Below, in pieces: positions 1-10,558 of a DNA stretch of 64,000 nt. Origin of the DNA: Schistocerca nitens (lineage: Eukaryota > Arthropoda > Insecta > Orthoptera > Acrididae). The translations under genes and the position numbers were made by a program. The stretch's first letter is position 1, and every line of letters starts with the position of its first letter. Where the stretch lies: contig NC_064617.1 of NCBI RefSeq assembly GCF_023898315.1, forward strand, positions 711,843,202 through 711,907,201, in the 5' to 3' direction. Below the pieces are notes generated by a model that saw only the letters and a program-made list of their open reading frames with translations, had not been told where the DNA came from and did not search any database.

Positions 1-1504
1 TCATTGAACACTAGACGGAAAAAACTGCTTAAGAATTATATAGAAAGGCTTGCGCTTTTCAGTAGGACCCATTTTCTGTAGAATACAGAAAAAAAATGAG
101 TGATAAGCCCGAAGCCCACAAATTGTAGATGAAAGGTTTCCCTGTTCCACTCTCCTTCCGTTCTGTACAAGAGTTCCCCGCAGTAGTTCCAGCTTTTGTC
201 TGTAATGTGTTATTAATTCGTATATTCTTTAACTATTTCTTTTCGTGTTTTGTTAGTTCTTCTGTTTATAAATTTTGTAAACAGCTTTCTGTAAACATTG
301 ACGTGTTCCATAAGCATGCAGCTTGAGCTAGCATGGCCATACGGAACGCGATAAATAAACCTGAACCTGGTGGGGCCCCTTGACAAACGGCACGTGAATA
401 GCTCAGAGCGAGCGTGACACTCCCTCCCCCACCCCTCTCCCTCCACACTTCTTTTTTCCTTACTGACCTCTCTTTCCCCAACAAAGGAACTATATTAAAT
501 CCAGTTGCACATGAGCGTATTGCGGTGCCGAAAGGGGAAGAATGTTGCTGGTTTACACGAAATTTCAATTTTGAGACTCATTTTAGTTGGCATAAGGTTG
601 GTACTTCGTTACGGAACCACAAGTAAGCACATTCGCTGCCAGACGCAACGACGAATGAGAGACTTCGGCGTAGACACACCTCAAGAGTTCCATATATCAC
701 CGCTCCAACATGCTTGCTTACGTCACAGCGGAATGTCGCTTATGAGGGACCTTACGAACTTCCCCTCACCAATTTGATTCATAATGACAGGCTGTGTACT
801 GCGCGACTAGGACTGCACCACATACAAACAAGAAAACACAACTCTCAACTGCTTTCGAGAAAATCGAATTCGAAAATTTTAGGCGTACTAATGTACTTTG
901 TATGGTCGCTGGTTTTCAACGAATTTGCAAAAGAGAAAGTAAGCACTTAGTTTCATGAGCGCTAGTTTTCTGGATATAATGTCTCTGCTGGTACATTTTT
1001 TTCATTCCCACATAATTCTAACAACAGATTTGTATGGTACGCCCCGAAATTATGCGATGATCGAAAACCGTTTATGAATGTAAAACGAGTTTGTTTTGCA
1101 ATATACACACTGAGAAAACCAAGCGCATGCTAAAATTCCGAAGATGGCTTTGAACACTACAATGCTTTACTACGCACTGTTCTGTTTGAGATGGTAAGCC
1201 ATTGCTTTACTCTGACCTTCGAACTGACTTACCCAGCCGGTTACAGCGGAACCTACAGTTTAACTTGGATTCCGAAGCACAGCTGTCTATGTAGCAATAA
1301 CTATTGTTTTCTATGTTTCCACTATCAGTATTATCCTGATTCACGCAGTGCTCCATAGGTTACAAACTATACTTGTTACAATTGTAGATATAATAATTTA
1401 AATAACATGACTGAACTGATTTGATTGCAATTCTTCTGTATTCTTTTTTATTTCCAGTCTTCTTACGAAGTAAATTTTCGCCATTTTTCAGGATAAAGAT
1501 TACG
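1..1504. other. Unassigned sequence
   Basis: No coding region, RNA gene or recognisable mobile element seen. Short overlapping open frames on both strands between 129 and 950 show no motif and look like chance frames. Base composition is unremarkable apart from a C-rich patch near 420-450. Confidence 0.5.
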
Positions 1505-1509
1505 AAAGT

Positions 1510-2027
1510 TGTAGTGTCACCGCCAGACACCACACTTCCTAGGTGGTAGCTTAAATCGGCCGCGGTCCATTAGTACATGTCGGACCCGCGTGTCGCCACT
1601 GGTAGTGATCGCAGACCGAGCGCCACCACACGGCAGGTCTCGAGAGACTGACTAGCACTCGCCCCAGTTGTACGACGACTTTGCTAGCGACTACGCTGAC
1701 GAAGCCTTTCTCTCATTTGCCGAGAGACAGTTAGAATAGCCTTCAGCTAAGTTCATGTCTACGACCTAGCAAGGCGCCATTAGCCTTAGATTGCTTGTAT
1801 CTAAAGAGTCTCACTTGTATCGCCACAATCTCCAGATGTCTCATCAAGAACGATGTATACAAGGATGTATTAAAAGTTAAGTATTCAAGGAGCTACGTAC
1901 TTTTCTTTATAGCATTCATTAAGTCTCCTGTTTCAGACCTCACTCCATCCTTCGTGAGTTAGCGCGTGCATCTTGGCCGCCTCTTTCAATTAGTGTGCGT
2001 AGTGTTGGCAAGTCTGCCGACACTACA
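1510..2027. repeat. Solo long terminal repeat (LTR), 518 bp
   Basis: The element starts TGTAGTGTC and ends GACACTACA, a perfect 9 bp inverted terminus inside the TG...CA frame typical of LTRs. It is flanked on both sides by AAAGT (1505-1509 and 2028-2032), a 5 bp target-site duplication as made by LTR-retrotransposon integrases. There is no gag or pol next to it, so recombination between two LTRs has probably removed the interior. I recognise the sequence type as a common locust repeat, but that is recall and not a search. A short non-autonomous LTR element is the alternative. Confidence 0.85.
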
Positions 2028-2032
2028 AAAGT

Positions 2033-3629
2033 AATAAGTGGATAATTAAATATAGCTAATCTGCCCAATCACGCTAAATCAGTTGTTAGAATTACGTGGG
2101 AATGAAAAGAAAGTACCGGCAGTGAGATTCAATCCAGAGACCTCGTGCTTATGTAACTAGCTCTTCCTCGCTCAGCTGCGGACTCCTTGAACACTAGCGG
2201 TAATAGAAAGTCTATAAGCACGCTCAAAATTTACAAACTCGATTTTCTCTAAAACGGTTGGGAGCTGCGTCATTCTGTGTATGCAAGTGTAAGTCCTAGT
2301 CGTTCCCTACACATCCTGTCAATATGAATTAAATCGGTGAGAGGAAGTTCGTACGGCCCCTTGTCTGCCCAGTCTGCAATCATCCCGAAGGCGACAGCAT
2401 AGTCTCACTACAGAGCCAGCAAGGCGACACTTGTATGAGGCAGAACTATGTAGCACACCTTATATTCAATTGCAAGCTGAGAGAAGAGTCTGTTATCTTG
2501 TACTTTATCGGTTGATGCGTTCGTGTTCAGTGATACACATGACATTCCTGCGGTCTTGAGTTGTTACAAAATTAAGTGCTTTATCTTGTTCTAATAAAGT
2601 GATCTAAGATTTTGTATGCGTTATCGTATCAACTCGGCCTCCTACAGAAGTAATCTGAGAACCCATCACTCTGCCGACGAATGTTATTTTGTTCGACACA
2701 ATAAAAACAACGCGAGTTACATTGCAAATGCACAATTTTCGTTTAAAGGATCCAATCATAACAGAGACACTACTTGTATTGCACTCAGCCTTTACTTACT
2801 GTCTTAAAATTAAGTTCTTTCATTAAAAGTAAGTTCAGCATACGTAATTTAAATGGCATACCGGTTTCCCCTTTCTTCATTTTCAAGAGTCAAACTAAGT
2901 ATTTGTAATTGTGATCGTGGTGATAAATACAGGGCGTTAATAAAGACAAATACAATCGTTTTAAGGTAGATAAAGTCACTGCATGGCAGTACCGCATTCT
3001 GTAAATTCTTTTCCTCTAAATAGATTGGTTGGCTCCTTTTGTATAAAGATTCGTGACGGAATGTGCAAGCTGGAAACAGCTGAAATATATACACCCGTCA
3101 CGACGGCTGCGGTAGCTTTGTTAGCTGAAAAGAATGACCGATCCGAACAACGGGTGTCTTATCGCGCCGCAGTGTTTACAAGTGCTGCCTGACCGCCGTA
3201 AGTCACCACTATCGTGGGATGGCCTGGGGCCGCTCCAAGCTAGACTGCAGAAAGCACAGGCATAGAAATTGCAATAGTCCTCACTTTTTGCCTTGGACTG
3301 GAACATGTAACTGGACCTGCCACATACTCAGCTGCTTCGCAAAAGTTGGCCTATGGAGCAGTCAGCAGAATTTACACGAGGCAAACGTTGTCCAGCCTAC
3401 AGTTAAGATTCTACGCAGCTACTGAGATGATACTTGCAATATAGGGAACACAATAAGGCGTGCGACACAGAACGCTGTGCACAGAACAAAATAAGTCAAC
3501 CGCTTAAACGAGCACACTGGTCGCAGAGGAAGATTCCGGACAGCCCTGTGTATTGCGGAATTGACCGTCAAGAGAGGTCGATACTCCAGCATAAAAGGAG
3601 AATGGATTACTCTTTTGTTAGTAGACAAG
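2033..3629. other. Unassigned sequence with a weak tRNA-like scrap
   Basis: No gene recognised. Around 2112-2180 the minus strand has a B-box-like stretch (GATTGAATC) and a possible degenerate head, which may be an old tRNA-derived SINE end. The rest is AT-rich and featureless. Confidence 0.35.
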
Positions 3630-3900
3630 CGGTATCTATACAGTGTTTCGGTCAGGAGAGGTCAGTGATTTTGAGCATGATATGGTTGTTGGATGTCACC
3701 TGAGTGACAAATCAATCAGAGACGTTTCAAACCTTCTAAAGCTGCTCTAGTCGACTGTTGATGTTCTCGTGAAGTGGAAACACGAAGGAACAACTACAGG
3801 GAAAATTAGACGATGCAGATCTCATATACTGACGGACAGGAATCGTCCGTTGCTATAGAGAAGCCGTTTTATCCGGGGCATGTGATCATGTTTGACCTCA
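3630..3900 (+). pseudogene. Tc1-like transposase remnant, N-terminal DNA-binding part
   Basis: Translated on the plus strand, the stretch gives a segment reading GCHLSDKSIRDVSNLL followed by a basic GRP-box-like stretch and LTDRNR. This matches the paired-type helix-turn-helix and linker of Tc1-family transposases. At least two in-frame stops interrupt it, and nothing resembling the catalytic DDE core follows. It is therefore a dead 5' fragment of a Tc1-like element, different from the other Tc1-like families in the window. The assignment rests on motif recognition only. Confidence 0.6.
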
Positions 3901-4119
3901 CAAAAGGCTATAGATATAGGTGGGCTCTATAGGATAGTCTTTGTATAAAATAGGTGGGTGTTATCTGTAGTCTGTTACAGTTGCTCTATATTCAACGAAG
4001 AATTTCCGTCAGCAACACCTTCCTTACACCAGGTTACACTTTAAATGATTGTTCCGTTCTGATGTTAATTATTATAGATTTTTTCATGTTTTATGGCTCT
4101 CATTTACGATTTTGCTGAA

Positions 4120-4356
4120 AGAAATGGGTTGATAGGACACATCCTAAGGCATCAAGGAATAGTTCTTTTGAGAGGACGTATGTGAGGAAAGTGTGGGGGT
4201 AAAAGTAGTGGAGGGAGAGTAAGACTTGACGACAGAAATTTGTTTCAGAGGGATGAGGCTAACGACAGCTACGCATAGATGAAGAGTCTTCAAAAGAATA
4301 GATTAGCGTGGAGAGCTGCATCCAACTAGTTTAGGACTGAAGACTACAACAATCAC
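4120..4356 (+). mobile_element. RTE-type LINE, 3' end fragment
   Basis: This is a decayed copy of the last part of the RTE-like LINE found in full at 26485-29993. Shared landmarks in the same order are GGACACATCCTAAGGCATCA, a GGGAGAG-rich patch, GCGTGGAGAGCTGCATC and GGACTGAAGACTACAAC. The last corresponds to the end of the LINE reading frame and its AAC tail. It is 5'-truncated, as is usual for LINE copies, and has several indels. Confidence 0.7.
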
Positions 4357-4631
4357 ATGTGACATTTTCTGTGTGGGATCTCTGTTCCTGAGCTGGTAGT
4401 AGTTTTAGTTAGGTTTCGTAATGTTTACTAACACATTAACTCCTATACAATGGTCTGTTTTCTGTTTACTTAAAACGCAGTGATGTCACTCATTGTCGTA
4501 TTGAGCTTTTGTGGTGTCTTTTTGTTTGTTTGGTGTCAGAAGGCGCAGTTGATCCTCTGCTGTCATTAGCCTGCATGTGTGTACAGTATGCATGTACTCG
4601 TATGCATGTATGCGTGTATGTGTGTGTTAGG

Positions 4632-5005
4632 AGAGGTTTATCACGAGGGCTGTACGGAAAATGCTCTGTTACTCAATGGAATAGTTAAAGCAGATTAGAA
4701 AAATAGTAAATCAAAAACTTTGTTATTTCTCTACATATTTACCATAAAGATTCAAAATCTAATTGTTAATCTTCAGCCTTCAGTTGCATAAGCAAAGAAA
4801 CTTTACCTAGGTTTCATTAACAGTTGTCAAATAGCCTCTGCATAAGATTGCAGCCAAGCCGTGATATCACTATGAAGATCCTCGTCAGAATCAAACCATT
4901 GAGAGTTGCGCCACATTTCCATACAGCAACCAAAGAGGTGGGAATAAACTGGAACCAACTTTGCGCTGTAGGACGGATGTTCATAAACGTCCCATTTGAA
5001 ATGAG
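4632..5005 (-). pseudogene. Mariner-like transposase remnant, C-terminal part
   Basis: On the minus strand the translation reads through EHPSYSAKLVPVYSHLFG and then a W..SDEDLHSDITAWLQS segment. This is the C-terminal catalytic region of mariner transposases, whose usual form is PPYSPDLAPSDYHLFG. The third catalytic aspartate lies in PDL of the consensus; here that position reads AKL, so the residue is lost. The sequence near 4632 (CACGAGGGCTGTACGGAAA) may be the inverted terminus on this side. The N-terminal half is not visible. It is a dead fragment. Confidence 0.6.
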
Positions 5006-5418
5006 GCAGCAATTCTTGTGTTTCCGGTTATCACAGGACCTCATCTTTCGTTTTGAACGTCTCTTCTCTGTTTTCGATGTCTCACGGCTTTCCCTCTTAA
5101 ATCAATAATTCCAGTTACTCGTTGAGCTCTGTAGTTCTCGGAAACGAATTTTAGAACCCAATGAAAACACAATAAAATCGAACTAACTGCTTAGTCACTG
5201 TTTCATACAAAACGGAGAAATCTGCGGTTGTTGTCCGACAGATGAGATATCATTAATCGCCGATTTTCAAGATTTTTTTACGCAAAATTCCTATGCCAGT
5301 TCGTTACTGACTGCAGATCGACGACCACTTTCGTGATCATTATGAACATTCGTCCTTCCATTCCTGAACTATATCGTTGACACATATCACCTTCATTCAT
5401 CAAATTTGACCCCTATAT

Positions 5419-5594
5419 GGTTCAAATGGCTCTGAGCACTATGGGACTTAACATCTACGGTCATCAGTCCCCTAGAACTTAGAACTACTTAAACCTAACT
5501 AACCTAAGGACAACACACAACACCCAGCCATCACGAGGCAGAGAAAATCCCTGACCCCGCCGGGAATCGAACCCGGGAACCCGGGCGTGGGAAG
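5419..5594 (-). mobile_element. SINE, Gly-type tRNA head, truncated
   Basis: The element is flanked by an 11 bp target-site duplication GACCCCTATAT (5408-5418 and 5595-5605). On the minus strand it has the 3' part of a tRNA-like head, with B box GGTTCGATTCC, followed by the common SINE body (GTTAGTTAGGTTTAAGTAG, then GGACTGATGACC) and the tail AGCCATTTGAACC. Compared with the fuller copy at 37928-38135 it starts inside the anticodon region, so the A box is missing. Confidence 0.9.
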
Positions 5595-5738
5595 GACCCC
5601 TATATAGCTCAAATTTCGTGATTAATAAGAATTCTGATATTTATGATACCAGAAACCATATTAGAAAATAGATTTCACATTTGGCGAAATTTTCAGTTGT
5701 AACCTTCATTCCGAGGGTCTACTGTAGGCGAAAGAGAA

Positions 5739-5943
5739 ACTGGAAATTTGTGGTAAGGTCTTATGGGACCAAACTGCTGAGGTCGTCGGTCCCTAAGCCT
5801 ACACATTACTTAACCTAACTTCAACTAACTTACGTTATGTACTAGACACGCACCCATGCCCGAGGGAGGATTCGAACCTCCGACGGGGAGAGCCGCGCGA
5901 ACCGTAGCAAGGCGCACCATACCACACGGCTACCCCGCGCGGC
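5739..5943 (-). mobile_element. SINE, GCGCGGGGTAGCC-head family
   Basis: It is bounded by the duplication GGCGAAAGAGAA (5727-5738 and 5944-5955). On the minus strand a tRNA-like head ends in the B box GGTTCGAATCC and is followed by a body reading AGGGACCGACGACCTCAGC and GTCCCATAAGACC. It belongs with the copies at 11693, 22599 and 53205, but is more diverged in the body. Confidence 0.88.
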
Positions 5944-6170
5944 GGCGAAAGAGAAGCCAAGTGGCTTTTTCACGGTCGCAGCTCTTAGCACACTGACCTA
6001 ATCCATGAGTGACCGCAGCGACTGCTCCACACACCCCTCTCTTACACTACCACCTCCACTACTTACGAAGCTACAAGAAAAGAAGTTACTTTCCGAATAT
6101 TCATCGTATAAGGAGTGGAATGTTGGTGCAGTTACTATATAAATCTAATAGACAATTTACCAATAGAGAC

Positions 6171-6195
6171 GTGTGTGTGTGTGTGTGTGTGTGTG
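6171..6195. repeat. (GT)n microsatellite
   Basis: An uninterrupted GT dinucleotide run of 25 bases. Confidence 0.97.
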
Positions 6196-6662
6196 ACGGG
6201 ACCACGAAGAGCTAATCAGCAAGTATTAACAGTCTGAGTGGAAAAATATTGCCTCCATTCAACTAATTTATTTCTGTAGTGCCCAGGCTACAGAAAATGT
6301 AGGAGAATTAAATAAGAGTTTACAGAAAGAGAAATTTATACGCCAGCAGTTATTAAAAGCCTAAAAAGAAATGTATCTGTAAAAACTAAACGTAAGTGCT
6401 TCAAACCTACATTTCACATACCTATTGTTTACAGTGATACCTACATAACGCGCAGTCGTACATACCCCTTACGTTTTACAAAAGATTCAAAATATCTGTC
6501 GACGGTATTGTGTTGCTGTATTGCTTAAACCTGTAACTAAAGCAGCTGTGACATTTTAAATACTACAATGCACATTTTTAACGTCTACTAAGGATTTCGA
6601 AAGAAATACGTTGGGATGTCACACGTTAGTGACCAGAAAATAGAGCCCCATCTAGAGAGTGT

Positions 6663-7020
6663 GGGACAGCGGCTGGTCGATGAAATGTGATAATACTGTG
6701 CCAACAGCCGTTATTTTGATATTGTTTTACTAGGCAACCAGTTTCGACGTTACAATCACGACGTCTTCGAACTTCATGAGCGTATGTGCTCTTCACACAT
6801 GTGACAACACAAGTATTCATGAAGTTCGGATATCTATGGAACTAAATACCAATATTTGTGCCTCGTCTTATACGTGCACTAGTGATATTTCGTGCCATTC
6901 ACGCTATAGGCCTGAAAACGACGTGACTGGAGCGTCGTAACTGGTTGCCTAATAAAACAATATCAAAATAACGGCTGTTGGTACAGTGTTATTTCATTTC
7001 ACGTTAATAGTGGCTGTCCA
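6663..7020. mobile_element. Foldback element, long inverted repeats
   Basis: The arm at 6702-6744 (starting CCAACAGCCGTTATTTTGAT) is almost exactly repeated in inverted orientation at 6939-6981. Weaker inverted similarity extends outward on both sides to about 6663 and 7020. The interior contains a smaller inverted pair (GAACTTCATGA near 6770, TCATGAAGTTC near 6818). No transposase is encoded. It is a non-autonomous foldback or MITE-like element. Its exact ends and target duplication are not clear. Confidence 0.65.
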
Positions 7021-7245
7021 TGTTTATTTTTCCAGGAATATCTGTCATACTCGCAATGTGACCCTGAACGCCGTAGACACAGTAAGGTTTCAGACTGGCG
7101 TTTACGAAGCACAGCGTATTAAACCGTTGTGCACTTCTAGCCCTGATATTCAGTTTTGCCAAATCGTTTTACTCGACACGCAACAAGCGTTGGTCCATTT
7201 ACATTATTTGTCTAAAGTATTTCAAGTAGTAGCATTAAAAGAACC

Positions 7246-7437
7246 TGCCGGCTGGTGTGGCCGAGCGGTCCTAGGCGCTACAGTCTGGAACCGAGCGACC
7301 GCTACGGTCGCAGGTTCGAATCCTGTCTCGGGTATGGATATTTGTGATGTCCTTCGGTTGATTATGTTTAAGTAGTTCTAAGTTCTAGGGGACTGATGAC
7401 CTCAGAAGTTAAGTCCCATAGCGCTCAGAGCCATTTT
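7246..7437 (+). mobile_element. SINE, class II tRNA head (main family)
   Basis: It is flanked by TTAAAAGAACC (7235-7245 and 7438-7448). The head carries A box TGGCCGAGCGG, a long variable arm with the hairpin CGACCGCTACGGTCG and B box GGTTCGAATCC, the shape of a leucine or serine type tRNA. The body (TTAAGTAGTTCTAAGTTC, then GGGGACTGATGACC) and the tail GCTCAGAGCCATTT follow. It is a full-length reference copy for the family in this window. Confidence 0.93.
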
Positions 7438-7704
7438 TTAAAAGAACCATTACTGCTTGAAATTTATGTAAATGAGAGGCTACGCTTGTCGGCTCTGTAA
7501 CGACATACCGCTTCCTCACGTCGTATAGCTCGCTAGTAACATTGTTTCGATCTTTTTAAGAGATAAAATATGTGAGCGCCCTGTGTATTAATTCCAGACA
7601 CGTCCATTAGGACACGGAAACAATAAGTAAAGCAAAACGTGCTACAACTAGAGAGCATTCTTTGGTATACTGCAGTATTTATCATTTTATTGAGATTTTT
7701 CTTG

Positions 7705-7939
7705 ATTGGTTGGTTGATTTGGGGGAGGGGGCCAAACAGCGAGGCCATCGGTCCAATCGTTAGGGAAAGATGGAGAAGAAAGTCGGCCGTGCCCTTTCAA
7801 AGGAACCATCCCGAGCTCTGCCTGAAGCGATTTAGGGAAATCACGGAAAACCTAAATCAGGATGGCCGGACGCGGGTTTGAACGGTCGTCCTCCCGAATG
7901 CGAGTCCAGTGTGCTAACAACTGCGCCACCTTTCTCGGT
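7705..7939 (-). mobile_element. SINE, CGAGAAAGGTGGCGCAG-head family
   Basis: The flanking duplication is GATTTTTCTTG (7694-7704 and 7940-7950). On the minus strand the tRNA-like head (GGTGGCGCAG A box, CGTTCAAACCC B box) is followed by a body containing GGTTTTCCGTGATTTCCC and GGTTCCTTTGAAAGGGCAC. It is the same family as 9402-9630. Confidence 0.92.
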
Positions 7940-7950
7940 GATTTTTCTTG

Positions 7951-9222
7951 TTGTGCTCAAAATCCTTGCTATACACAAAAGCCAAAAGTACGAGGCTGCT
8001 CAAAAAAATTGGGTCATAAATTATTATGGCGGACCTAGTATCTTTTCTTGAACTCTGCACTACACTTCAAAGTGACACAGCTACATGACACTATTTTTCG
8101 GCAGTTATTAAACCCTGTAAACAACGGTCGGAACGCGCTACCAGTCATTTAGTTCGACGACAGAAATCCGCTCCCCCATCACGGAGGTTTTGGAGAACCG
8201 CTGTGTGATCTCCTAATCGCTGGATAATCTGCGGTTGCTGCGAATCAGTTCGTCGACTGCCTGGACATTGTCGTATGCGGCCGATGTCGATAGCCTTCCT
8301 TACCGATCAGCGTGACCCACGTCTGTGCCGCCTTTGCAAAATTGTTAACGCCATTTCACTACACCTAGACGTGACGTTGCATTTAGTCCGTACGCCAGCA
8401 GAATTTCACGGCGAATGTGTTGGAAATTTAGACGCTTTGCGCACAATAATCGCACGGTTCCGCGTACTTTAGCTTCGGAGTACGTTTCCAGTTACGGCGC
8501 CGTTTCACCCCCGCACTGTGACACATCTACAGTCCGCAGCGCAGCAGAAATGTCTCTGCAGTAAAGCCAGAATACGTGCTCTCTTCTGACAGTGCGCCAC
8601 TCCTGTTGCGCAGCGGTCTTAGCGTGGAACGGCAAGTACCACAGTAGATTTCAACAGGGATTTACGTCCAGACCACTCCATGTATAGATGAAAAGCAACA
8701 CGCGCGGTCTCCACTCCCATGCCACTGCTGGCCTCCACGTATTGAGACCGCGCGCACCGCTGTCGATAGCAGCCTCCGCAGAGAGCCCGGCCTCGTCTGC
8801 GTCTGACAGGGCGAAACGGGGCAGAGGGTGGGGCGAAAACGCATACTGCAGGGGCAGCAGAGGGGGAGTGGTAGCAATCGCTTCGTGTAGGACGCTCGTT
8901 ACAGGATCCGGGGTAACTTCTCAAGGACTGCAAGCCTACACAATGATTTTCGATGAAAAGTGAAAACTTGGCTCTCGGCTGTTTCACAGCGTACATGTTT
9001 TGATTTCTCCTGTACACAAGCATACTATGCTGCCACTATGTTCTGTGCAGAATAGATACAAAGGTAATTGTGATGAAAAAACTAAACGATATGCAATAAA
9101 TCAGTAACGAGCAGCCGGTGACCGTAGTTCCCTTATACCAAAACACTCACGAGGTATCACTGAGCAACGTCTGAAAGTTTGTCGTTGGAGTTCTGGTTCA
9201 CGCTGCATATGGATGGTTCACC
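7951..9222. other. Unassigned sequence, partly GC-rich
   Basis: No gene can be supported. From about 8700 to 8870 the sequence is GC-rich and gives overlapping open frames on both strands (8619-9023 minus, 8688-8963 plus) with no recognisable domain. Around 8000-8270 there are phrases that could come from an old mariner-type element, but no transposase motif is readable. Confidence 0.35.
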
Positions 9223-9401
9223 ACTCACAAGGAGACGGCACGACCGTGGGGTCCGGGATTTGTCCGAAATTTTGTGTGGTGAAAGAGGACCCCTAACAAC
9301 TCACGTGCTTAAAATATTAGGACGCACTACCCGGAAAATCCCGGGAAAAATCGATCCAAAGTTTCTTACGTGCCTTATAAGTATAAAATGTTAGTCCATT
9401 G

Positions 9402-9630
9402 GTTGTTTTGGGGAAGGAGACCAGACAGTGAGGTCATCGGTCTCATCGAATTAGGGAAGGACGGGGAAGGAAGTCGGCCGTGCCCTTTGAAAGGAACCAT
9501 CCCGGTATTTGCCTGGAGCGATTTAGGGAAATCACGGAAAACCTAAATCAGGATGGCCGGACGCGGGATTGAACCGTCGCACTCCCGAATGCGAGTCCAG
9601 TGTCTAACCACTGCGCCACCTCGCTCGGTG
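9402..9630 (-). mobile_element. SINE inserted in the left arm of the 9.2 kb transposon
   Basis: It is flanked by a 13 bp duplication TGTTAGTCCATTG (9389-9401 and 9631-9643). The intact target is seen in the opposite arm of the host element near 10384-10396 (inverse orientation), which confirms the insertion point. Head and body match the copy at 7705-7939. Confidence 0.94.
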
Positions 9631-9650
9631 TGTTAGTCCATTGCCGAGCC

Positions 9651-9729
9651 GCCGTCTGGCGTAGATGTTTAGGCCTCGGAGTCTTACGCCAGAGGTCTCG
9701 GGTTCGATTCCTCCTCTTGCACTTTTTTT
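9651..9729 (+). other. tRNA-like Pol III unit in left transposon arm
   Basis: The stretch has an A-box-like TGGCGTAGATG, an anticodon-arm-like middle and a good B box GGTTCGATTCC, followed by a run of seven T (9722-9728) that would serve as a Pol III terminator. Stem pairing is imperfect, so it is not a functional tRNA gene. The inverted partner is at 10303-10377. Confidence 0.6.
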
Positions 9730-10061
9730 CATCTCTTTCATTTTCTTTTGTTATTTCACCAATTATTCAGAAAGTTTTGCGAACCTACATTATCTTTAAC
9801 AAATTAGTTACATAATTGAATAAAAATTATTTTCTTTTTGTCCAACAACGCAATTCATGGTGGTGTGTTTTCCATTTTTAATTGTAAATTATATGAGGGG
9901 AAACATTGGCTTTTGAATCAGAATAACAAAGTCGATTGGGAAACATTTAGTTTTTATACATATAATAATTATAAACAAGAACCGCAGTGATAATTATCGT
10001 AAAAACAAACAAAGCAATAATTTTTTCGACATCTTGCGCAACATATAAAGGCGGATATTTT

Positions 10062-10286
10062 TCAATCACAGGGCGTTTGCAATAAATCTTTACAAAAACA
10101 TGCCCCATTAACATTTACGAAAATGTCTTGAGTTTTTGAAAATTTTGAGGCAAACCAGGCATATTGAATCATGTCTCGGAATATTGGTGACGATATTTGA
10201 CGGTGAATTATAGAATGAATTTTTATACAATCTTCCCGGGAATTAATTTCACGATTCTTTTGTAACAATGCGCTGCAATTTTGCAA
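10062..10286 (-). pseudogene. Transposase C-terminal fragment, same family as 62855-63719
   Basis: This is a 75-codon open frame with the block NREINSREDCIKIHSIIHRQ and then MIQYAWFASKF. The transposase at 62855 has the matching blocks NREIASRED..KLHS and RYAWFASKL. Only this C-terminal region remains and all catalytic acids are missing. Here the reading frame passes cleanly through the YAWFASK block, whereas the 62.8 kb copy is frameshifted just before it. It lies between the two arms of the element on the minus strand. Function of the family is inferred only. Confidence 0.65.
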
Positions 10287-10302
10287 GCAACAGAAGAAAA
10301 AA

Positions 10303-10377
10303 AAGTGCCGCAGGAGGAATCGAACCCAAGACCTCTGGCGTAAGGGTCAGAGCGCTAACCATGTAGGCCAGACGGCG
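10303..10377 (-). other. tRNA-like Pol III unit in right transposon arm
   Basis: On the minus strand: A box TGGCCTACATGG, B box GGTTCGATTCC, acceptor-like GCCGCCGT and CTGCGGCAC ends, then a run of eight T. The acceptor stem can pair at about five positions. It is better preserved than the left copy, and the inverted pair confirms it is part of the transposon arms. Confidence 0.65.
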
Positions 10378-10558
10378 GGTCGGCAATGGACTAACATTTT
10401 ATACTCATAAGGCACCTAAGAAACTTCGGATTGATTTTTCCCGGGATTTTCCGAGTAGTGCGTCCTAATATTTTAACCATTTGAGGTGTTAGGGGTCCTC
10501 TTTCACCACACACAATTTCGGACAAATCCCCGACCCCACGGTCGTGCCGTCTCCTTGT

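Larger units (their letters stand above)
9227..10558 (-). mobile_element. DNA transposon with tRNA-like units in its inverted ends (deleted copy)
   Basis: The left end starts ACAAGGAGACGGCACGACC, and the right end is its inverse (GGTCGTGCCGTCTCCTTGT, ending at 10558). Inverted similarity continues inward for roughly 170 bases. After the inserted SINE at 9402-9630 it continues through a tRNA-like unit and a T run on each side, so each arm is about 260 bases. The interior holds only the last 75 codons of a transposase (10062-10286 minus), which are clearly related to the one at 62855-63719. It is a non-autonomous, internally deleted member of the superfamily seen again at 62483. No target-site duplication is evident in the flanks. 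Confidence 0.75.

Noticed and set aside
7246-7330. Host tRNA-Leu/Ser gene
   Set aside because: It is the head of a SINE with flanking duplication and the same body as a dozen other copies.
8619-9023. 134-codon minus-strand frame
   Set aside because: Same reason: GC-rich patch, opposing frames, no domain.
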